From Lonsdalea quercina subsp. quercina (GTDB lineage: Bacteria > Pseudomonadota > Gammaproteobacteria > Enterobacterales > Enterobacteriaceae), in assembly GCF_000688655.1 (NCBI RefSeq), contig NZ_JIBO01000008.1:168410-178698 (forward strand): 10,289 nucleotides of DNA, read 5' to 3'. The position numbers and the translations under genes were made by a program. Below the pieces are notes generated by a model. It saw nothing but the letters and a program-made list of their open reading frames with translations, did not search any database and was not told the origin of the DNA. Below, one piece after another: positions 4,854 through 10,289 of the stretch (its first letter is position 1; each line of letters starts with the position of its first letter).

Positions 4854-5792
4854 ATGATGAATAAAACATCGCTGTTATTTGTTCCAGGACTCTTCCTGCT
4901 GGCTCCGCTACTGTTCTCCGGCAATATGGTGGTCGCGCGCTGGATCAGCCCCGAACTCCCTCCGCTGACGCTGGCTTTCGCGAGATGGCTCTTCGCTGCC
5001 ATCGTGATCTTCCCATTTATTCTCTCACCCTTGCGCCGGGCCGCGCCGACGCTACGTCGTCGCGGGAAAGACGTGGCGCTGCTCGTCTTGCTGGGCGGGG
5101 TGCTCAGCGTCACACCGCAATATGCCGCGGCGCATCACACCAGCGCGGGCCATATCGCTCTTTTGTTTTCACTCTCTCCGATCATGGTTTCGGTTATTGA
5201 GCGCGTCGTATGGCGCATCCCGCTGCACGCCAATTTCTTCATCGGCGCAAGCATCGCTTTTCTCGGAATTTGCGTGGTGGTTTTCGAAGGGGATATCACT
5301 CACCTCCTCCGGTTCGAGTTCAATCAGGGCGACATGACTGCTTTTATCGCGTCGACGGCCTGGGCCGGCTATACGGCGCTACTGCGTCAGCGACCGATTG
5401 CCGTGTCGGCCTTTGTGCTGCTGTGGATTATCGCTATCGGTAGTTCGGTCATTCTGCTGCCATTTCTGCCGCTGGAATGGCGAATGACAAGTGCAACGCC
5501 GAAACTCTCGGCGCATCTGCTGTATGCCGTTCTGTTTCTGGCGCTGGTCGCCGGCGTCGCCGCCTACAGCGTCTACTCGCGCATTGTTAACTTGCTTGGC
5601 GCAGCGCGCGCCAGCACCTCCATGTATATGGTGCCGGTGTACGCATTTATCCTGTCCTCGATATTCCTTCAGGAACAGCTATACCTGTATCATCTGACTG
5701 CGACCACGCTCGTCTTGCTGGGCGTAGCGTTGACCACCGTGCGCTCCATACCTCACCTCAAATTCCCCGCCGCCAGGTCTATTGAGCACTGA
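4854..5792 (+). CDS. DMT-superfamily EamA-type exporter
   Basis: A 312-residue inner-membrane protein with about ten hydrophobic helices arranged as two EamA repeats, the usual length and topology of the drug/metabolite transporter family. The first repeat opens with FSGNMVVARWISPELPPLTLAFARW, a family hallmark; the second opens near FNQGDMTAFIASTAWAGYTALLRQ. Positive charges sit in cytoplasmic loops (PLRRAAPTLRRRGKD). AGGAGG at 4843-4848 precedes two adjacent ATG codons; 4854 (five-base gap) and 4857 (eight-base gap) are both possible. Family members export amino acids and related metabolites (EamA: cysteine pathway products; RhtA: threonine/homoserine). Divergence from an Lrp/AsnC gene supports an amino-acid-like substrate, but the substrate cannot be read from the sequence. 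Confidence 0.92.
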   Translation: MMNKTSLLFVPGLFLLAPLLFSGNMVVARWISPELPPLTLAFARWLFAAIVIFPFILSPLRRAAPTLRRRGKDVALLVLLGGVLSVTPQYAAAHHTSAGHIALLFSLSPIMVSVIERVVWRIPLHANFFIGASIAFLGICVVVFEGDITHLLRFEFNQGDMTAFIASTAWAGYTALLRQRPIAVSAFVLLWIIAIGSSVILLPFLPLEWRMTSATPKLSAHLLYAVLFLALVAGVAAYSVYSRIVNLLGAARASTSMYMVPVYAFILSSIFLQEQLYLYHLTATTLVLLGVALTTVRSIPHLKFPAARSIEH

Positions 5793-5806
5793 ACGCATTG
5801 ACATGT

Positions 5807-5842
5807 AAAACAAGAAAGCCCGCCGACAATGTCGGCGGGCTT
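5807..5842 (-). terminator. Strong Rho-independent terminator of the chemoreceptor gene
   Basis: AAGCCCGCCGAC (5816-5827) and GTCGGCGGGCTT (5831-5842) form a perfect 12-bp GC-rich stem with a three-base loop. On the minus strand it is followed by TCTTGTTTTAC, giving a U-rich tail, so it suits the chemoreceptor gene ending at 5903. The stem may also stop transcripts from the convergent exporter gene, although no U-tract follows on the plus strand. Confidence 0.85.
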
Positions 5843-5902
5843 GGTGATCACGCTAACGAAAGCGTCCCTCAACGTCATTCAAATCGGGGGGATAAGCTTA
5901 AC

Positions 5903-7501
5903 CTAACGATCCAAAGTGTGATGACCCAGCGTGGCCGCAGGACGTTCCAGCTTGAAGAACGCCATGGTTTCATCCAGGTTGACCGCCTGGTCATTCAGGG
6001 ATGCGCTGGCGGAGGCAGACTCTTCAACCAACGCCGCATTCTGCTGCGCGACTTGCTCCAACTGGGTGATGGCCACATTAACCTGTTCGATACCTTTCGC
6101 CTGCTCGGAAGACGCCAAGGAAATTTCCTGCATAAACTCGTTAACCTTCCTGATCTCGCCAACCAGCAGATTCATGTCGGTGGACGAATCGGATGCGACT
6201 TTCGAGCCCAGCGAGACTTCGTTCGACGTCTCTTCAATCAGCGTTTTGATTTCTCGCGCTGAACCGGCGCTGCGCTGCGCCAGACTACGCACTTCGGCGG
6301 CCACCACGGCAAAACCTTTACCCGCTTCGCCAGCACGCGCGGCCTCCACAGCGGCGTTCAGGGCCAGAATGTTGGTCTGGAACGAGATGCCGTCCATGAT
6401 GGAGATGATGTCGTTAATCTTATTTGAGCTGGTGGCGATACCGTCGATACGAGCGATGAGCTTGCCGAAGTTGCTGGCATTTTTTTCCGCCAGTTCAGCC
6501 ACAGTTGCGGTCAACGCCATAGCGCGTTGAGTATTCGCCGAGTTTTCATGAACGGACGATGTCAGCTGTTCCATGCTTGCGGCGGTCTCTTCAACCGATG
6601 CCGCCTGCTCTTCCGTACGGGAAGAGAAATCGCGGTTTGCCGCAGAAATCTGCTGCGCCCCGGAGGCCACGGCCGCCGAAGAGTCACGCACATCGGCAAC
6701 AATTCGACGGAAGGCTTCCTGCATGTCTTTCAGCGACTGGAGCAGTTTACCCATTTCAGTGTCGTGCTGCGGCGGGATATCCAGCGCCAGAGAACCGCTT
6801 TCCATCATACCGAAATAGCGGCGGACGCGTTCCACCGGCGACAGCACCACCGTACGAATAAACTGAATCGAACATATGCTCAACAACAGGACGACGACGA
6901 ACGCAGCGATAAGAATCGTTAAGGTGGTTTTATAGAAGCTTTCTGCGTGCGTGATTTCCCCATTGCCCACGTTCTGGGCGAAGTCGATAAAGTTCATCAG
7001 CTTCTGACGAAATACCTCACCTTTCTCCGCTGCCAGCGGTTCAATCTGACCATAAAACTGAGCGACGTTGCCCTGATTCAGCGTGACCACTAACGGATCG
7101 ATAGCGGTAGAGATGTAGTCATCGAATGCCGCGTCCAGGTCCGCACGGAGTTTGCGCCCTTCTGGTGTCAGCGCCCGCGTTTTACGCAAGTCCGTCATCG
7201 TCAGTTTGGCTTTGTCGACGTACGCATTAAGTCTTTTTGTATAGGGAGCAACGATATCCACATTCTCTTTTTTATCGAGGAATAGAGCAATATTCATTGC
7301 CAGGAGTCGTGCACTCAGGAGATCCGCGTAGGTCGAAGCCAGTGGGATAACCTGGTCGCCCTGAATGGTATCCATTTTTTGAATTGAACTATTGCTCTGG
7401 ATAGAAGAATAGAGACTAAATACACACAGGGTGGATAGTAATATAAAGAATATAGCGATAACGCCGTAGAGGCCGTTTCGAATCTTAATTCGTTCGTACA
7501 T
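5903..7501 (-). CDS. Methyl-accepting chemotaxis protein
   Basis: A 532-residue transmembrane chemoreceptor. TM1 spans about residues 11-32, a periplasmic helical ligand domain (four-helix-bundle/TarH type) about 33-190, TM2 about 191-214, HAMP about 215-268, and the cytoplasmic coiled-coil signalling domain to the end. The hairpin tip that binds CheA/CheW is intact (residues about 361-415, with DGISFQTNILALNAAVEAAR and AGEAGKGFAVVAAEVRSLAQ). Methylation-type glutamate pairs lie near 297-312 (TEEQAASVEETAASMEQ). The C-terminus (LGHHTLDR) lacks the NWETF-like CheR/CheB tether of Tar and Tsr. AAGGA precedes the ATG at 7501. A FliA-type promoter lies 37-63 bases upstream and a strong terminator follows, so it is a single-gene unit in the flagellar regulon. 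The ligand is unknown. Confidence 0.96.
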   Translation of the reverse strand: MYERIKIRNGLYGVIAIFFILLSTLCVFSLYSSIQSNSSIQKMDTIQGDQVIPLASTYADLLSARLLAMNIALFLDKKENVDIVAPYTKRLNAYVDKAKLTMTDLRKTRALTPEGRKLRADLDAAFDDYISTAIDPLVVTLNQGNVAQFYGQIEPLAAEKGEVFRQKLMNFIDFAQNVGNGEITHAESFYKTTLTILIAAFVVVLLLSICSIQFIRTVVLSPVERVRRYFGMMESGSLALDIPPQHDTEMGKLLQSLKDMQEAFRRIVADVRDSSAAVASGAQQISAANRDFSSRTEEQAASVEETAASMEQLTSSVHENSANTQRAMALTATVAELAEKNASNFGKLIARIDGIATSSNKINDIISIMDGISFQTNILALNAAVEAARAGEAGKGFAVVAAEVRSLAQRSAGSAREIKTLIEETSNEVSLGSKVASDSSTDMNLLVGEIRKVNEFMQEISLASSEQAKGIEQVNVAITQLEQVAQQNAALVEESASASASLNDQAVNLDETMAFFKLERPAATLGHHTLDR

Positions 7502-7537
7502 TTAATAATCCTTGGTTATTATCAGTATTCTTAGGCC

Positions 7538-7564
7538 CTATCGACTAGGTTGTTTAAATCTTTA
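7538..7564 (-). promoter_or_regulatory. Sigma-28 (FliA) promoter of the chemoreceptor
   Basis: Minus strand: TAAAGATT (7564-7557), 11 bases, GTCGATAG (7545-7538). The enterobacterial FliA consensus is TAAAGTTT-N11-GCCGATAA, so seven of eight and six of eight positions match with exact spacing. Transcription would start near 7531, about 30 bases before the ATG. Confidence 0.8.
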
Positions 7565-7710
7565 ACAACCCTTTAAAACAAAACTGTTTATCACGCCAAT
7601 ACACTAACTAATGGCATATGCATCTAATATTGGCACCATGAGCAGGATAACCAACCAGTAAATTCCATGATGCGTGGAGATGTCATCGAATCAGGATAGA
7701 TTAAAGAAAT

Positions 7711-7743
7711 AATAAAAAAGTGCGACAAAATATGTGCCGCACT
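7711..7743 (-). terminator. Rho-independent terminator of the diguanylate cyclase gene
   Basis: Minus strand: AGTGCGGC (7743-7736) pairs with GTCGCACT (7726-7719) over 8 bp with one G-T pair and a nine-base loop, followed by TTTTTATT. It lies about 105 bases after the cyclase stop codon. Together with the promoter at 7538-7564 it accounts for most of the 347-base gap between the two genes; nothing else stands out there. Confidence 0.8.
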
Positions 7744-7848
7744 CGATAACTTTCATGGATTACCACCCAACTAAAATAATGTCTTTTCAGTCAGGGATGT
7801 TAAATGGTCGATATTTCACACAAAACAGATCCCACACATCGAATAATA

Positions 7849-9456
7849 CTAAAGCCGAATGCATTGATTGCGCCCTTTTTTCTTCGCCAGATACAGAGCC
7901 TGATCCGCGCCTTCCTTCAGTCGCTGGGCATCACAAGGGTGTTTGGACATGTAGGAATAAACGCCGACACTGACCGTAACAATCTTTTGCGGCAGCTGAG
8001 AGCCTCGATGCTCGATGGCGCGCAATCTCATCGCCTCAACCATCTCGTTGCCTACCACCTCCGCCTGCCTGCTGGTAAGTCCCGGCAAAATGATTGAAAA
8101 TTCCTCCCCGCCGTACCGGGCGGGCTGAGCGCCGGGAGGCAGCGAGAGCGAACGAAGGATGAGGCCGATTTCAGCCAGACAGCGGTCGCCTTCTATGTGA
8201 CCATAGGTATCATTATAGCGTTTGAAAAAGTCGACATCGATCATGGCGAGCGCCACGTCGCCGCTCTCAACTTGCGCTGTAGTCAGACATTGTTCCAGAT
8301 AGAGATCGAACCGTCGGCGGTTCGCCAACTGGGTCAGCGGATCGACCAACGCCAACTCCTGTAGCACCTGATTCTGGTCTTCCACTTCCCGATGCATCAT
8401 GGAAAGCATCTCTTTATTACGTACCGTAATGCGGATCTGTTTAAGGACAAAAGTGCCCAGTAACACCAGTGAAACCAAAACCAAAAAGTTGACGGCTATC
8501 GCGGCTATATTGTCCGCTACCCAGCGCCGCTGCAGCTCATTTTTATTGACGCTGGCCGCCGCGATAAGCGGATATCTTTTGAGTTTGACGTAACCCACAA
8601 CGCGCATCTGACCGTCAAACGGTGTATGCCAGGTGCCCACGCCAACGGTTCTGCTTTTCAACGCCTTCTCCGCCAATACGCCCGTCGAGTATTTTTCGAT
8701 CAGCGTTTTCTGCTCGTCCGGATAAACGTACAGGGGGGAACCGTCGACGTTCAGTAAAGACAGAATCGAGTCATAATTCAGGCTGAAATAGCTGTAGAAA
8801 CGCCCGAAATAGCCAGGGTCGACCGAGGCCAGAAAGATGCCTTTAAACTCGCCGTTTTTGCCGTTAATTCGCTTCGATACCGGAATCACGTATCTCCCTG
8901 AGATCACGCTGATGCGCGGCTGGCCGATGAATAGATCTTCGCTGGTGCTGTTCTTGTTCCAGATGAAGTAGCTACGCTTGGACACGTTATATACAAAGCG
9001 GGAGCCTTGCCCGGTTGAGGCAATCAGGTTGCCTTTCTCGTCGAAGAGATAAAGGCCGATGATTTGCGGGAGCAGTACACGGTGAGATTCGAGCACGGCG
9101 GTGATCTTTTCAGAACTCAGCGAATTAATATCACCGTGGATCTCACGCATAGTGTCGATAATGGCCAGTTCTATCGGCAGAAAAGTATCCTCAGCCTGAC
9201 GCGACAATATCACCGATAGATTGATGACATCCTGCTCCACTTCCAATACCTGCCGATGATAGGACTGCCAGAAGTTCCAGCCGTTAGTTGTGGCTAATAC
9301 GATGAAACTCACGACCAGAAAACCAATCATGGTTTTTCCTGGAGCTGAAGGATTGTTTTTCCCTAAGAGACGACGCAATCCGCGAGGTGTGAACGAAACA
9401 AAAGATTTATAAGGCATACGTTTTCCTGAAAACATGAATCGCCTGAGGGCGTTCAT
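7849..9456 (-). CDS. Membrane diguanylate cyclase with periplasmic CACHE-type sensor and GGDEF domain
   Basis: A 535-residue inner-membrane protein: basic N-terminus, TM1 about 42-60, a periplasmic region about 61-317 that looks like a double CACHE sensor (IIGLYLFDEKGNLIAST, RSYFIWNK and GRYVIPVSKRI segments), TM2 about 318-340, a short coiled linker, and a C-terminal GGDEF domain from about 365. The domain has DPLTQLANRR (372-381), the metal-binding IDVDFFK (406-412), and an intact active site GGEEF (449-453), so it should convert two GTP to cyclic di-GMP. The product-inhibition site RxxD expected at 440-443 reads PPGA and is missing. No EAL domain is present. The ATG at 9456 has a distant AGGA; the in-frame ATG at 9417 has AGGA at better spacing and may be the true start (522 residues). 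The signal sensed is unknown. Confidence 0.93.
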   Translation of the reverse strand: MNALRRFMFSGKRMPYKSFVSFTPRGLRRLLGKNNPSAPGKTMIGFLVVSFIVLATTNGWNFWQSYHRQVLEVEQDVINLSVILSRQAEDTFLPIELAIIDTMREIHGDINSLSSEKITAVLESHRVLLPQIIGLYLFDEKGNLIASTGQGSRFVYNVSKRSYFIWNKNSTSEDLFIGQPRISVISGRYVIPVSKRINGKNGEFKGIFLASVDPGYFGRFYSYFSLNYDSILSLLNVDGSPLYVYPDEQKTLIEKYSTGVLAEKALKSRTVGVGTWHTPFDGQMRVVGYVKLKRYPLIAAASVNKNELQRRWVADNIAAIAVNFLVLVSLVLLGTFVLKQIRITVRNKEMLSMMHREVEDQNQVLQELALVDPLTQLANRRRFDLYLEQCLTTAQVESGDVALAMIDVDFFKRYNDTYGHIEGDRCLAEIGLILRSLSLPPGAQPARYGGEEFSIILPGLTSRQAEVVGNEMVEAMRLRAIEHRGSQLPQKIVTVSVGVYSYMSKHPCDAQRLKEGADQALYLAKKKGRNQCIRL

Positions 9457-9518
9457 GCGGGCACATCCTACTAAATCGCGCCGTTATTGTGTACCAACTC
9501 ACGACGATGGCACGCTAT

Positions 9519-9538
9519 TCCGCGGCGAAAGCCGTGGA
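9519..9538. other. GAAA-tetraloop hairpin between the cyclase and amn
   Basis: TCCGCGGC (9519-9526), GAAA loop, GCCGTGGA (9531-9538): an 8-bp stem with one G-T pair closed by a GNRA tetraloop as read on the plus strand. No U-tract follows. It lies between divergent genes; its role is not evident. Confidence 0.35.
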
Positions 9539-9637
9539 TTCAGGCCTCAAGTCGGGTGCGCATACAAGAGACGCCCATCCTCGTGTAAACTCACTACATC
9601 AGGATTAGCATAGTTTAAGACATAGCGCTGCGTGACC

Positions 9638-9686
9638 TGCCGTTACGATGACGGCACCGTATTTCACCGGACACCGCTGCGTCCGG
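9638..9686 (+). other. Two tandem hairpins in the amn leader
   Basis: TGCCGT/ACGGCA (9638-9643, 9651-9656) and CCGGAC/GTCCGG (9667-9672, 9681-9686) are perfect 6-bp stems with seven- and eight-base loops. The second ends seven bases before the AAGGAG of amn, so it could influence translation. Neither has a U-tract. Confidence 0.4.
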
Positions 9687-9703
9687 CACCCCAAGGAGAA
9701 AAG

Positions 9704-10289
9704 ATGAGTAAAGCATCCGCTGCCGGCCTCACGGCCACTAAAGCGCTCGATAAGCTGGAAACCCTGTATGACGAAGCGGTCGCCTCGCTGCGCGCCGCCA
9801 TTAGCGCTTTTATCGATGAAGGCACGTTGCCGGACGCCTCGGCGCGCGCCAAAGGTCTGTTTGTATATCCCGAGCTGCGCGTCAGCTGGAACGGACGCGC
9901 GCCCTCTGAGAACAAAACCCGTGCCTATGGCCGACTGACCCACGGCGGCTGTTACAGCACGACTATTACCCGCCCAGCGCTGCTACGCGGCTATCTGTCC
10001 GAGCAGTTGGAGATTCTGGAAAACGACTATGACGCGGTGATAGAAGTCGTGCCTTCACAGCAGGAAATTCCCTATCCGTACGTTATCGACGGCGCAAATC
10101 TGGGGCTAAACCGCTCAATGAGCGCCGGGCTGGCGCAGTATTTCCCCACCACCGAACTGGCGCAGATTGGCGATGAAACGGCTGACGGTCTGTTTCATCA
10201 GTCCAAAGAATACTTCCCGCTCTCCCACTTCGATGCGCTGAGAACCGACTTTTCGCTGGCCCGCCTTCGGCACTACACCGGCACGCCGG
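9704..10289 (+). CDS. amn: AMP nucleosidase, N-terminal part (runs off the right edge)
   Basis: The reading frame from ATG 9704 is open for 195 codons to the window edge. AAGGAG (9693-9698) lies five bases before the ATG. The translation follows E. coli Amn closely: GLTATKALDKLETLYDEAV, GLFVYPELRVSWNG, TRPALLRGYLSEQ, QQEIPYPYVIDG, RSMSAGLAQYFPTTELAQIG, DFSLARLRHYTGTP. The E. coli enzyme is about 484 residues, so roughly 40 per cent is seen here: the Amn-specific N-terminal regulatory domain, with the catalytic nucleoside-phosphorylase-like domain beyond the window. Amn hydrolyses AMP to adenine and ribose 5-phosphate in the cytoplasm. It is divergent from the diguanylate cyclase gene; no functional link is evident. 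The E. coli gene is reported as a Pho regulon member, but I could not find a convincing Pho box upstream here. Confidence 0.97.
   Translation, partial: MSKASAAGLTATKALDKLETLYDEAVASLRAAISAFIDEGTLPDASARAKGLFVYPELRVSWNGRAPSENKTRAYGRLTHGGCYSTTITRPALLRGYLSEQLEILENDYDAVIEVVPSQQEIPYPYVIDGANLGLNRSMSAGLAQYFPTTELAQIGDETADGLFHQSKEYFPLSHFDALRTDFSLARLRHYTGTP

Noticed and set aside
5798..6922. Plus-strand frames of up to 199 codons across the chemoreceptor
   Set aside because: Antisense shadows of a conserved chemoreceptor coding sequence; no motifs and no ribosome sites.
9620..9660. Pho box upstream of amn
   Set aside because: Bases such as CTGCGTG and TGCCGTTAC loosely recall PhoB repeats but do not match CTGTCAT with the proper 11-base phasing.
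9605..9943. Minus-strand frames across the amn start
   Set aside because: Antisense shadows of amn, which is recognised with high confidence.

Overview
Enterobacterial chromosome, most likely a plant-associated or Pectobacteriaceae-type genome (Brenneria, Lonsdalea, Dickeya or Pectobacterium-like). The right edge carries the start of an amn gene very close to the E. coli enzyme. The rest is typical enterobacterial accessory content: an acetoin/diacetyl reductase, an Lrp/AsnC regulator with a divergent EamA exporter, and a chemoreceptor with a sigma-28-like promoter. The genus is an inference; the order is fairly safe.

Layout. (1) 1-540: minus-strand 3'-truncated LuxR-type regulator with an atypical receiver-like N-terminus. 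(2) 541-1942: AT-rich, gene-poor stretch with the regulator's leader and promoter, three very small candidate ORFs, one good terminator with no obvious gene upstream, and several inverted repeats. (3) 1943-2560: TetR-family repressor (minus) with its own terminator and a clear operator-like palindrome upstream, but no intact divergent target gene. (4) 2561-3251: about 690 bases without an intact gene, holding the operator, possible gene remnants, a C10 tract and a 6-codon leader ORF. (5) 3252-4031: BudC-like short-chain dehydrogenase (plus), convergent with an Lrp/AsnC regulator (4085-4585, minus). The regulator is divergent from a 10-TM DMT/EamA exporter (4854-5792, plus); the shared 268-bp intergenic region carries two dyad elements. 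(6) 5903-7501: methyl-accepting chemotaxis protein (minus) with a FliA-type promoter. (7) 7849-9456: membrane-bound CACHE-GGDEF diguanylate cyclase (minus). (8) 9704 to the right edge: amn (AMP nucleosidase), N-terminal part only.

How the genes may work together. The Lrp-like regulator and EamA exporter look like a regulator/efflux pair, probably for an amino acid or related metabolite. The chemoreceptor and diguanylate cyclase are adjacent, on the same strand and separately terminated, and both sense periplasmic signals; they plausibly couple motility to c-di-GMP. I see no CRISPR array, transposase, integrase, tRNA or rRNA. I do not see strong evidence for a novel multi-gene system. The least explained part is the AT-rich left 1.9 kb.
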